Shown: positions 1-7,536 of the stretch, in pieces | How the letters are laid out: each line of letters starts with the position of its first letter | Numbering within the stretch: position 1 is the stretch's first letter | NCBI GenBank assembly: GCA_910584805.1 | Contig: CAJUCB010000026.1 | Location: 1 to 22,537, forward strand | Origin: an uncultured Oscillospiraceae bacterium | Lineage (GTDB): Bacteria > Bacillota > Clostridia > Oscillospirales > Oscillospiraceae | Length of the DNA stretch: 22,537 nucleotides | Direction: 5' to 3' | Position numbers and translations under genes: made by a program | Notes under the pieces: generated by a model | Seen by the model: the letters and a program-made list of their open reading frames with translations, nothing else | The model's database searches: none | Told to the model about the DNA's origin: nothing

Positions 1-1241
1 GCAATCTCCATTTTGCCCACCAGGTTTTTGAATTCCTCATAGTCGGCATCGGTCCAGTTCTCCCCGTCCTTCACCCGCTCTGCGACGTCCTTCATCTTCT
101 GCACCAGGGAGTAGATATTTTTGGGGTCGCCGTCCTCGTCCAGGCCGTAGCCCAGGAAGGTCAGGCCGTTCATGGCCTCGTTGAACGCGCTGGATTCAAT
201 GAGCTGGCCCTTCTCGTTCTCCTGGAAGCCCAAGCCGATATCGACAAAGTTCTTTTCATTGACCAAGTAGTCTAGCTTCTTCTTGTCAGAAACGGCTTTG
301 TCGTAATCTGCTTGGGTAATGGTATTGCCTTCAACACTGTCCGCGACGATATAAGACTCCACACCATCAACAACGGCTACAAGAGGATTGCCATCAGCAC
401 CTTTCAGTGCACTTGCTTCCAGGTCATCAACTTTTTCCTCGGTGATAGTATCTGTTTCCTTATAGTACTCGGTCGTACCGTTATTCGTGACCCTGATATA
501 GCCAGCCTGTTCATCTGGAGAAAGAGCGTTATAATCAGTATCACTAATGGAAGTAGCGTTCTCTAATATATAGACAGGCTGACCATTAGCATCTGTTCCA
601 GTGAGAGGATTGCCAGTACCATCAACTTTCAACTGCGGCACTGCAACAGTCTCAGCGCTGGCCAAGATATAATCATCATCGGCACCAGTGGTGAGCTGAT
701 TGCCTTGGTCATCCACCAGGACATTGGGAACATCCGCATCTACCGGAACACCCCGATAATACAGCTTTTCATCAATGACCTCAAAGGGCACGTTTTTTCC
801 ATCCGCCCCGGCAAAGATAAAGTTATCGCCGTATTTCTGGTTCATGGTCTGTACGATGGTATCGGAGAGCTGCCCCAAAGCGGTACTCAAGGTTTTCCGG
901 GCGTCGCCGGTAGGGTCGTTGAGCATCTTCAAGGTCATGCCCTTCAAGGTTTTCAAGGCGGAGCCATTGTCGGTGTCGATCAGCTTGTCGGTGGTATCCA
1001 GACAGCTCCAAGCGGTCTGGTACTTCCGATAGGCACTGTCGCAGACATTATATTGGCTCTCCACATCCATACGAGCTTTCCGGAGTTGGAACGCCTGGGC
1101 AGCGGAAGCCGGATTTTCTGCGTAGGAATTAAAATTGCGCTGGGTGAGCACGGTCTCCCGTGCCTTGTTCAGGGTGACGAAAGAATTCATCAGGTTGGAG
1201 CGGTAGCCTCGCAGCACACCGCCAGTCGTAGCTCTAACCAC
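1..1241 (-). CDS. flgL: Flagellar hook-filament junction protein FlgL (HAP3), 3' end missing
   Basis: FlgL forms the second junction ring between hook and filament, outside the cell, after export by the flagellar type III apparatus. The gene is open from a GTG at 1241 to the left edge (413 codons, C terminus lost). I chose this GTG because AAGGAGG (1256-1250) sits 8 nt upstream; an in-frame TTG at 1247 is too close. The N-terminal helical region has the FlgL/flagellin pattern (residues about 12-90, including NFNSYAENPASAAQAFQLRK). From about residue 170 to 330 there is an acidic, Gly/Asn-rich stretch with three imperfect GN-x-L motifs (about 181, 210 and 284). FlgL is usually near 300 residues, so this one is unusually long even when truncated. 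It lies 18 nt after flgK, as the last visible gene of the flgM operon. Identity rests on both the N-terminal pattern and gene order. Confidence 0.88.
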   Translation of the reverse strand, partial: MVRATTGGVLRGYRSNLMNSFVTLNKARETVLTQRNFNSYAENPASAAQAFQLRKARMDVESQYNVCDSAYRKYQTAWSCLDTTDKLIDTDNGSALKTLKGMTLKMLNDPTGDARKTLSTALGQLSDTIVQTMNQKYGDNFIFAGADGKNVPFEVIDEKLYYRGVPVDADVPNVLVDDQGNQLTTGADDDYILASAETVAVPQLKVDGTGNPLTGTDANGQPVYILENATSISDTDYNALSPDEQAGYIRVTNNGTTEYYKETDTITEEKVDDLEASALKGADGNPLVAVVDGVESYIVADSVEGNTITQADYDKAVSDKKKLDYLVNEKNFVDIGLGFQENEKGQLIESSAFNEAMNGLTFLGYGLDEDGDPKNIYSLVQKMKDVAERVKDGENWTDADYEEFKNLVGKMEI

Positions 1242-1259
1242 AGTCAAGACCTCCTTCGG

Positions 1260-3908
1260 TTATCGGCCGGCAATGCCGGTGTTATTGATCAGCCGGTCCA
1301 GCGCCTCGTCCACAGCAGTCATGAGACGGCAGGCGGCGGTGTAGGCTTTCTGATACTGCATCATATTCATGGCCTCGTCGTTCAGGTCCACACCGGAAAC
1401 GCCGTCCCGGTTGGTGTCGATCTGAAGGAGGGAGTTGTAGTCGCTGGTCAGCTCCACGTTGGTGGAGCGCTGGTCATTGCCCAGGACAGTACACATATTG
1501 CTGAACATATCGTTGAAGGAACCGATGAAGATGTTGTCGCCAGCAGCTTCGGCCCCACCGTTTTTTACGCTATCAACAATAGCGTTTAGATCGTTGGGAT
1601 CGTAGGTCAGTTTCGCGTCTAATATCGTGATGATGTGCCCGATATTTTCATTCTTGGTGGTGTTTTCTACCTCATGGCCGAAAAGTTCTATGTTGGTGGG
1701 AACGACCTTAAATTCACGGTTCAGCCAGCTCTTGGAGATAGAGATGTTGGAGGCAGTGATGCCAGTGGGGTCGTTGTTGTCGTTGCGGTTGCTGAATAGC
1801 ACACCAGCACCATCCGCTATTTTTAGGTTGCCTTTTGCAGCTTCAGCATCTAACCATTTGTTCAAATCAGCTACTTTCTTTCCATCGACCAGAATGGGGT
1901 TACCAAAGGAATCTGTTTTGAAGAAATTGTTGTTGATGAGGTTCTCTGCTTGTTCTGGCGTCAATCCTGTTTCTTGGTTGACCGGGTGTTTTATAGCATC
2001 AGTGCCTTCTAATTGGAGAATGTTACCATCTTTGTCAAGATAGTTTCCGTTTTGATCAACCATGTAGCCCTTATTCAAATCGTTAAGCGCCTTGGCAAAC
2101 TGCTGGGCCAACAAATCCAGAGAATGCTGATAATAGGGAATCCCACGCTTGGTGGTGGCGTTTTCGTCCACATTCGCCAGTGTATCCGTGGTAGTGAACT
2201 CTCCATCTTCGGTCAACAGTTCTCGAATAGCTTGGATGGAACCGTTTAAGTCGTTGTCATCTAGCAGTACCGCATTGGTGTGCTTGGTGACAGTCTCAAT
2301 CCGATACCATGTACCTTTGTCACCGCGAGCGTAAGAGATATTCGTCACAGTACCGTAAGCATCTGTAGCGTCTTTTACAGCATCAGTCCTATCAATTGTA
2401 TCATCTTTACCTGTATCAGCCGCAGTTTGAGTAGTCCCAATAGTGACTGGTCCGGTTGCAGCATCCTTAGGTGTAACGGTTACAGCTGGTGGAGTAGGCG
2501 CTGTAGTTGGACCCTGACTACCGATCATACCGTTTAATTTTGCAATGTAAGAAAGTTCACCATCTTTGGCAGTGACGATATAATCTGTATCTACACGACC
2601 GTTCAACCGCTTGGCAATGTACTCTGCTAGTTTTTTAGGGTCGTTTGCATCTGTTGAGCTGATTGTATCTTTGCCGATGGTAAAAGATACACCGTTAATA
2701 TCAACTGTATCTCCATCGCTCAAAGTGCCAGTGAGAGTAAGCGAATAAGAATATGTGGCTTTATTACCCGGAGGATTGGGGGTAACTTCTGTCCACGTTG
2801 TCGTTGGATCCGTCCACTCACGATCCTCGGAATCCAGCAGCTTGCCAATGGTGATGAGGTAGTTGGAGTTAGGTTTCTCGGTCTGGGTGGCCAACATCGG
2901 GTCGTTGGTACCTGTATAGGTAGTGGTAGTAGTGCCATCTGGATTTTCAGTGGTTTTAGCAATCACATACTGATAGTCTTTTCCAACATCTGCATAGGCA
3001 GGATCATATCCATCATCGCCAGGTTCTTTCCCCCAATTGGGATTGGTCATCGGCATGTTTTTAGGGATATCAATCTGAGTAGCATAGATACCATCCACCA
3101 ACATGGATTCATCTGTGTGCACACTGGGGTCGGGATTGGCGTTATTCAGGTAGATGGAGAGTTTTTCAATTTGCTGTCCCCCGCCGATATCCTCCATGGT
3201 ATACACTGCACTGATAGGAAGCTTAGAGGAGAGCTCGTCGATTTGCCGGTTACGCTCATCCCGCAGTTCCAAAGCACCGTCCCCGTGAAGCTCGGCTTCC
3301 CGGATATCCTCGTTGAGTTCCCGGATATTCCGCAGGATTTTGTTGACATCGGTGACTTCCTGGTTGAGTTTTTTCTCGGTGTTTTCTTTCAGAGTTTCCA
3401 GTTTGCCGGCATAGGTGTTGAACAAAGATACCAGGGCATCGGCAGCCTGGCGCACCAAGGTGTCGTTATCGCTGGTGGGGTTTTTCTGCAATTCGCGCAA
3501 AGCTTCTTGCATCTTTTTAATCTGGGCATAAAGCATACCGTCGCCCAAATTGCCGTCGATCCCTCGGCCTACCTCGTCCAGAATGGTAGCAATTTGATCC
3601 AGGCCACTGAGCATAGCATCAGAATACCCCACGTCAGCGCTGGTATTCCGGAAGCGCACATCCAAATAGGGGTCACGAATCTGGTTGATACTGCGCACCA
3701 AAGTACCTGTACCGATGTGGTTGTCAAACTGGGAGCGGTAGCGGTCATACGCACCGGTTTTCAAACTAATTTGATCCAGCACCTGCCGGGTATAACCGGT
3801 GGTGTTAATATTAGAAATATTGTTGCCTGTAACGCTCAAGCCCTGTTGGGCGGCGTAGATACCAAGACGGGCGGCTGTAAAACCGTCAAAGGTTCCAATT
3901 GTAGACAT
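1260..3908 (-). CDS. flgK: Flagellar hook-associated protein FlgK (HAP1), enlarged (882 aa)
   Basis: FlgK is the first hook-filament junction protein, exported with the help of FlgN. The N terminus is diagnostic: a rod/hook-type motif (AAQQGLSVTGNNISNINTTG, residues about 19-38), then TGYTRQ and a long helical region up to about residue 245. The C terminus is also typical: NVELTSDYNSLLQ followed by LNDEAMNMMQYQKAYTAACR and a closing helix. Between them lie about 530 residues rich in Thr, Asp, Asn and Pro. This makes the protein far longer than the usual 500-650 residues. One part (about residues 380-470, with GDTVDINGVSFTIGK and later VTAKDGELSYIAKL) loosely resembles flagellin/FliD 'IN' type surface motifs; that is only a guess. 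AAGGAG precedes the ATG by 9 nt, and flgN ends 24 nt upstream. It is transcribed with flgM-flgN-flgL. Confidence 0.96.
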   Translation of the reverse strand: MSTIGTFDGFTAARLGIYAAQQGLSVTGNNISNINTTGYTRQVLDQISLKTGAYDRYRSQFDNHIGTGTLVRSINQIRDPYLDVRFRNTSADVGYSDAMLSGLDQIATILDEVGRGIDGNLGDGMLYAQIKKMQEALRELQKNPTSDNDTLVRQAADALVSLFNTYAGKLETLKENTEKKLNQEVTDVNKILRNIRELNEDIREAELHGDGALELRDERNRQIDELSSKLPISAVYTMEDIGGGQQIEKLSIYLNNANPDPSVHTDESMLVDGIYATQIDIPKNMPMTNPNWGKEPGDDGYDPAYADVGKDYQYVIAKTTENPDGTTTTTYTGTNDPMLATQTEKPNSNYLITIGKLLDSEDREWTDPTTTWTEVTPNPPGNKATYSYSLTLTGTLSDGDTVDINGVSFTIGKDTISSTDANDPKKLAEYIAKRLNGRVDTDYIVTAKDGELSYIAKLNGMIGSQGPTTAPTPPAVTVTPKDAATGPVTIGTTQTAADTGKDDTIDRTDAVKDATDAYGTVTNISYARGDKGTWYRIETVTKHTNAVLLDDNDLNGSIQAIRELLTEDGEFTTTDTLANVDENATTKRGIPYYQHSLDLLAQQFAKALNDLNKGYMVDQNGNYLDKDGNILQLEGTDAIKHPVNQETGLTPEQAENLINNNFFKTDSFGNPILVDGKKVADLNKWLDAEAAKGNLKIADGAGVLFSNRNDNNDPTGITASNISISKSWLNREFKVVPTNIELFGHEVENTTKNENIGHIITILDAKLTYDPNDLNAIVDSVKNGGAEAAGDNIFIGSFNDMFSNMCTVLGNDQRSTNVELTSDYNSLLQIDTNRDGVSGVDLNDEAMNMMQYQKAYTAACRLMTAVDEALDRLINNTGIAGR

Positions 3909-3932
3909 AGCAAGAACTCCTTCTCACCGCGC

Positions 3933-4406
3933 TCAGGCGCGGAAGTCTGATTTCATGTTTTTGGGCGGTTCCACCCCGGGGGCATCATAGCCGGACCCTG
4001 CGACAGGGTCGATGCCTGCGGCGGTGATGACCTTCTCAATTTGATGAAGGTTCAGTTCCAGGCTGTTTCGGGCGGCATCAGCGTGGCTGCGGTACATCCG
4101 ATAACTGTGCCGCAGGGCTTCCGCAGCCTCTTTGGCCTCCATGGCCAAGGACTCAGGGTAGTGCTTAGACAAATCACTCAAGGGTACGTCGCCTAGCTTT
4201 AACTGGTCCAGCAGGGTCTTGCGCTTTTGCTCCAAGCCCCGCAGGGACAGGCCCATCACCTGTTCTTTTTTCAGCACTTCGTCCAGGGCCATCAGGTCAT
4301 CATTGCCCACAGCGGTGATTTTCTCTTGGGCGTATTGGCCCAGCTGGTCCAATTTACCTGCCAGCTCCCGCAGGAGCTGTAAGTAGGGGAGGAAAGGTGC
4401 ATCCAT
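3933..4406 (-). CDS. flgN: FlgN-like export chaperone for FlgK/FlgL
   Basis: This 157-residue cytoplasmic protein is predicted to be almost entirely helical and rich in Leu, Glu and Lys. It fits FlgN, which binds the C termini of FlgK and FlgL and brings them to the flagellar export gate. Sequence identity in this family is low, so the call depends mainly on size, helical character and position between flgM and flgK, the standard order in Bacillus and clostridia. The ATG directly abuts the flgM stop codon, and a GGGGAGGG Shine-Dalgarno lies inside the 3' end of flgM 7 nt upstream, so translation is probably coupled. The last 25 residues are Pro/Gly-rich and probably disordered. Confidence 0.82.
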   Translation of the reverse strand: MDAPFLPYLQLLRELAGKLDQLGQYAQEKITAVGNDDLMALDEVLKKEQVMGLSLRGLEQKRKTLLDQLKLGDVPLSDLSKHYPESLAMEAKEAAEALRHSYRMYRSHADAARNSLELNLHQIEKVITAAGIDPVAGSGYDAPGVEPPKNMKSDFRA

Positions 4407-4730
4407 TTACCGGCCCTCCCCTAAGAAAAGCATCCGTGCCGCGATGGACATGGGGTCTGGTGTATACTGCCCGCTAGACACCTGCTGGCGGAGCTTTGCG
4501 ATGTCGCCAGTGGTGGTACTGGTGCGCACCTCCTGGGAGAGCCTGCTGACCAGGTCCATGTGGAAGCGGTTGTTCTGGCTGGGCTTGGAGAGTGTGACAC
4601 TGTCATAACTGTCGTGGGTGGGATTGCCGGAGGCAATCTGGGTACGGCTCTCCCGTTCAGCCTGGGTCCGATAGACCTTGCTGGTGGAGGCGATGGAAGA
4701 AATTGCGCCGTAGCCGGATGAGGTCAGCAC
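4407..4730 (-). CDS. flgM: Anti-sigma-28 factor FlgM
   Basis: FlgM holds sigma-28 (SigD/FliA) inactive until the hook is finished and FlgM is exported, which ties late gene expression to assembly. The C-terminal half carries the family signature: a helix ending in LSQEVR, then TTTGDIAKLRQQV and GQYTPDPMSIAARML (about residues 65-103). The N terminus is Ser/Thr-rich and unfolded-looking, as expected. The start is the GTG at 4730. An in-frame TGA lies three codons upstream, so no earlier start is possible. AAAGGA is about 11 nt upstream. Length (107 aa) is normal. It heads flgM-flgN-flgK-flgL, and its own promoter looks sigma-28 dependent, giving the usual feedback loop. Confidence 0.92.
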   Translation of the reverse strand: MLTSSGYGAISSIASTSKVYRTQAERESRTQIASGNPTHDSYDSVTLSKPSQNNRFHMDLVSRLSQEVRTSTTTGDIAKLRQQVSSGQYTPDPMSIAARMLFLGEGR

Positions 4731-4931
4731 AGCAACTCACATCCTTTCTATAAAACGAATGAAGATTTGGCAGCATGTGGAGGGAAAACCAGGACGCCGG
4801 GGCAAACATGTAAGGGGCCTGGGGGGATGCCGAAGGCATCGCACAGCAGGCACCGGGAAAGCGGCTTGGCGGTCGCTATGAAAAAGCTGGTGGGGTTTTC
4901 CGGAATCTACAATACTTGACTTACAATAGTT
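4731..4931 (-). other. Long untranslated leader of flgM, with a short hairpin
   Basis: About 200 nt separate the predicted sigma-28 start region from the flgM GTG, and I find no convincing gene here. A perfect 6-bp stem with a 3-nt loop (GATGCC/GGCATC) lies at 4826-4840; it has no T-run, so it is not a terminator. A short open frame can be read in the leader but has no family resemblance that I recognise. I compared the region with known riboswitch consensus patterns, including c-di-GMP-I, from memory and saw no match. Confidence 0.4.
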
Positions 4932-4958
4932 ATATCGGCAAGAATGCTTGGAACATAA
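4932..4958 (-). promoter_or_regulatory. Probable sigma-28 (SigD) promoter of the flgM operon
   Basis: On the minus strand GCCGATAT (4939 to 4932) matches the Bacillus SigD -10 consensus in all eight positions. At the expected 15-nt spacing the -35 is TTAT (4958-4955), which fits the TAAA consensus only half-way. The site lies between the che terminator and flgM and points at flgM. The strong -10 and the context support it; the weak -35 and the long leader are the reservations. Confidence 0.6.
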
Positions 4959-5028
4959 GGGTCTATCCACAAAATAAGCGATCTGTCGTACCTATGTGTA
5001 GGGATAGGGGGAGAGGCACCAGGGCATG

Positions 5029-5063
5029 AAAAAGCCCGGAGCCAAATCTTTCGGGCTCCGGGC
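5029..5063 (-). terminator. Rho-independent terminator after cheB
   Basis: A perfect 10-bp GC-rich stem (GCCCGGAGCC 5034-5043 with GGCTCCGGGC 5054-5063) and a 10-nt loop are followed on the minus strand by TTTTT (5033-5029). It lies about 44 nt beyond the cheB stop codon and separates the che operon from the flgM operon. Confidence 0.93.
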
Positions 5064-5106
5064 AGAGAATTCTAAGGTAAGGGCGCAAAAGACCCAGGGT
5101 TAGGGG

Positions 5107-6162
5107 TCAACGAATGGTGTTCAAGTGCCGCAGCAGGACATTGGAGATGTTGTCCAGAGAGGACTGGATGGTGACAGCCCCAATATTCTGGGCCACCCCC
5201 GGCATCCCGTAGACCACGCTGCTCTCCTTGTCCTGGCCGATGGTGTAGGCCCCTTTTTTGCGCATTTCCAGCAAACCGGCTGCACCGTCCTGACCCATAC
5301 CGGTCATGATGATGCCAACCATCTTGCAGCGGACAGTTTCCGCCATGGAGTGAAACAGGGCATCCACTGAGGGGCGGTGCCCACTGATCTTCTCCCCAGG
5401 GGAGCAGGACACAGTGTATTTCGTGCCAATACGTACAATGCGGCATTGGAGGTCGGCTGGGGCCACCAGAGCCAGCCCCCGGCGCAGCTCGTCGCCGTTT
5501 TTGGCCTCCTGCACCTCCATGGCACACAGACGGTCCAAACGTTCGGCGTACATCTTAGTGAAGCCGGGGGGCATGTGCTGGACGATGACCATGGGGGGGA
5601 TATCCGCCGGCAGGCGCTTCATCACAGACAAGGTGGCCTCTGTGCCCCCAGTAGAGGCCCCCAGGCCGATGATAACTCGGTCCATGGCGGTGCCCCCCAG
5701 CTTAGCTGCCGGAACCACCGGGGCTGGGGCTGTCGTTGCGGGTAAGGCCGAACGAACCCGAGCGTTAGAAGCTGTGACCACCTTCTGGGCCAGGGCAGCA
5801 ATGAAACTCTCCACATGGCGTTGGCCCTGGCCGTCAGGCTTGCGGACAAAATCCACCGCACCGGCGGCCAACGCGTCAAACACCTTTAAGTTCAAGGAGG
5901 ACACCAGAATGACCGGCAGGGGGTTGGTGGGCAAGTATTGTTTGAGAAAGTCGATCCCATTGATGCCGGGCATCTCCACGTCCATGGTCATTACGTCTGG
6001 CTTTAGCGTGGGGATCTTATTTTTTGCATCCAAAGCATTGATAGCATAGCCCACAACCTCAATGCGAGGATGGGTATTCAGCCCGTTGATAATCATACCC
6101 CGGGCCAGCATGGAGTCGTCTACCACCAGGACACGGATTTTTTTGAGTGTAGGAATGGCCAT
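5107..6162 (-). CDS. cheB: Chemotaxis response regulator protein-glutamate methylesterase CheB
   Basis: CheB removes methyl groups from chemoreceptors (and deamidates Gln) and is activated by phosphate from CheA. Residues about 8-125 form a receiver domain with acidic D15/D16, phospho-acceptor D61 in MDVEMPG and K108. A Thr/Ala/Pro-rich linker (about 138-155) leads to the methylesterase domain. There the triad is visible: S170 in GASTGGT, H196 in VQHMPPGF and D292 in MTGMGQDG. The length of 351 residues is normal. The ATG at 6162 is preceded by GGGAGG and lies 18 nt after the cheR stop. It is the last gene of cheA-W-R-B, followed by a terminator. All key residues are present, so it should be active. 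Confidence 0.97.
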   Translation of the reverse strand: MAIPTLKKIRVLVVDDSMLARGMIINGLNTHPRIEVVGYAINALDAKNKIPTLKPDVMTMDVEMPGINGIDFLKQYLPTNPLPVILVSSLNLKVFDALAAGAVDFVRKPDGQGQRHVESFIAALAQKVVTASNARVRSALPATTAPAPVVPAAKLGGTAMDRVIIGLGASTGGTEATLSVMKRLPADIPPMVIVQHMPPGFTKMYAERLDRLCAMEVQEAKNGDELRRGLALVAPADLQCRIVRIGTKYTVSCSPGEKISGHRPSVDALFHSMAETVRCKMVGIIMTGMGQDGAAGLLEMRKKGAYTIGQDKESSVVYGMPGVAQNIGAVTIQSSLDNISNVLLRHLNTIR

Positions 6163-6180
6163 AAAAAGAAGGACCTCCCA

Positions 6181-7023
6181 TTATTTCTTTTGGAATGTGG
6201 ATGGGGCCAGGCGCAGATAAGGCGTGTTGGCGCTGAGGTTTTCCGACTTACTGATGAGCAGATACCCTCCCGGCAGGGTGGCATCATAAAACCGCTGGAC
6301 CAGAGCATCTTTGGTGGGTTGGTCGAAGTAGATCATCACATTCCGGCAGAAAATTACGTCAAACTTACGGCGGAAGCGAATGGGGTCCATCAGGTTGAAG
6401 GGCTGGAAAATCACGTTGTTGCGCACCTTTTGATTGACCTGGAACTGCCCGCCGGGCAGAGGGGTGAAATACTTTCGCTTCCACTCTGTGGGGATGGTAT
6501 CGGGCAGCTCATACACGCCTTTTTTTGCGGCAGTCATGGCCCGGTTGGAGATGTCGGTGGCTAGGAGCCGGGTATCCCACTGGTCTGCTTGGGCACCCAA
6601 GTAGTCCAGCAGGAACATGGTGATATTATAGGGTTCTTCCCCGGTGGAGCAGCCGGCGCTCCAAATCGCCAGGGTCTTATCTCGCTGGTGACGGCGCACA
6701 ATCTCTGGGATGATATTGTGGCAGAAGTAATCTAAATGTTCCTTCTCCCGCATGAAGAAGGTATAGTTGGTGGTGAGCTTATCCAGAAGAAGGGTAATCT
6801 CCTCGTTATCCTTGGTTTGGAGGAGGTGGGTTACAAAGTCAGAAAAACTTTTATAGCCCCGCTGCTTGATGGCGGTGGAGAGCCGCCCGGTGATCAACTG
6901 GCGCTTCTGGGTCAGATCGATGCCGTAATTACCCTGGACAAACTGGACCAGACGGTTAAAATCGGCATCGCTGATGGTCATAGGGGAGAAGGCGGTCCCC
7001 CCTCCGCCCCCTGTCTTAATCAT
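6181..7023 (-). CDS. cheR: Chemotaxis protein-glutamate O-methyltransferase CheR
   Basis: CheR transfers methyl groups from S-adenosylmethionine to receptor glutamates, opposing CheB in adaptation. The N-terminal helical domain (about residues 16-85) includes YGIDLTQKRQLITGRL. The catalytic domain shows TTNYTFFMRE, the SAM-binding SAGCSTGEEPY, LLATDIS and FDVIFCRNVMIYF, all in the expected order. 280 residues is normal. The ATG at 7023 overlaps the cheW stop by 8 nt and lacks a good Shine-Dalgarno, which suggests translational coupling. A second Met 14 codons in (6981) would remove only a Gly-rich leader (KTGGGGGTAFSP) but has no better ribosome site. No C-terminal receptor-tethering extension is evident. 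Confidence 0.96.
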   Translation of the reverse strand: MIKTGGGGGTAFSPMTISDADFNRLVQFVQGNYGIDLTQKRQLITGRLSTAIKQRGYKSFSDFVTHLLQTKDNEEITLLLDKLTTNYTFFMREKEHLDYFCHNIIPEIVRRHQRDKTLAIWSAGCSTGEEPYNITMFLLDYLGAQADQWDTRLLATDISNRAMTAAKKGVYELPDTIPTEWKRKYFTPLPGGQFQVNQKVRNNVIFQPFNLMDPIRFRRKFDVIFCRNVMIYFDQPTKDALVQRFYDATLPGGYLLISKSENLSANTPYLRLAPSTFQKK

Positions 7024-7504
7024 TGGGCATCAGCTGCGCACAGTCCAGAACCATCATGGTACCGGAGCCGTCAGGCAGAGAGCACATGCCAGATACCAGG
7101 GGCTGGGTGCTGTGGGCGGGCATAGGGAGGATATGTTCCTTGGGGATGTCCAGCATCTGGTCCACCCCGTCCACCAGGATGCCCAGCTGCACCTCGTCCA
7201 GGTTGATGACCACCACCAGGGCATCTTCCTCCCGGGGGGGATGGCCCAAGCGGATGCGGATATCCACAATGGGGACCATCTGCCCACGCATATTGATGAT
7301 ACCCCGGATGAACTCAGGCAGCATGGGGAGATAGGTGATGGGCTGATTGGTTAAGATTTCCACCACGTCTTCAGCCACCACGCCCATCTTCAGGTCATCG
7401 GCCATAAAGATGAGGTATTTTTGGGAGTCCACCGTGTCGTCCGCAGGCAGGGGATTGTTGGGGTCGATCTCGTCCTCACGGGCGAACAGGATTTCTTCAT
7501 TCAT
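7016..7504 (-). CDS. cheW: Chemotaxis coupling protein CheW
   Basis: CheW is the SH3-like adaptor linking chemoreceptors to CheA at the membrane array. The CheW fold spans about residues 25-160: KYLIFMADDLKMGVVAEDVVEI, then PEFIRGIINMRGQMVPIVDIR with the typical IRGIINLRG-like core, and GILVDGVDQMLDIP. I set the start at the ATG at 7504, since AAGGAGAG lies just upstream. A GTG at 7540 would add 12 residues and overlap the cheA stop, with no ribosome site. An acidic N-terminal tail (about 24 residues) precedes the fold. The gene lies 32 nt after cheA and overlaps cheR. Confidence 0.96.
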   Translation of the reverse strand: MNEEILFAREDEIDPNNPLPADDTVDSQKYLIFMADDLKMGVVAEDVVEILTNQPITYLPMLPEFIRGIINMRGQMVPIVDIRIRLGHPPREEDALVVVINLDEVQLGILVDGVDQMLDIPKEHILPMPAHSTQPLVSGMCSLPDGSGTMMVLDCAQLMPND

Positions 7505-7536
7505 AGTTTCTCTCTCCTTATTCCTGAATTCCCAGC

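Noticed and set aside
705..1589. Open frame of 294 codons on the plus strand across flgL/flgK
   Set aside because: It lies opposite two well-supported genes, crosses their boundary, has no ribosome site or family pattern, and is explained by codon bias of the real genes.
3117..3950. 277-codon plus-strand frame opposite flgK
   Set aside because: flgK N terminus is unmistakable on the other strand, and this frame has no family features.
4741..4931. Possible c-di-GMP riboswitch, suggested by GGCAAAC and GGGAAAGC
   Set aside because: The conserved order of GEMM-type elements and the paired stems are not found, and those words lie on the strand opposite to flgM transcription.
4915..4937. TTGACT on the plus strand as a -35
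   Set aside because: It overlaps the minus-strand sigma-28 site, has no good -10 at correct spacing, and no plus-strand gene follows.
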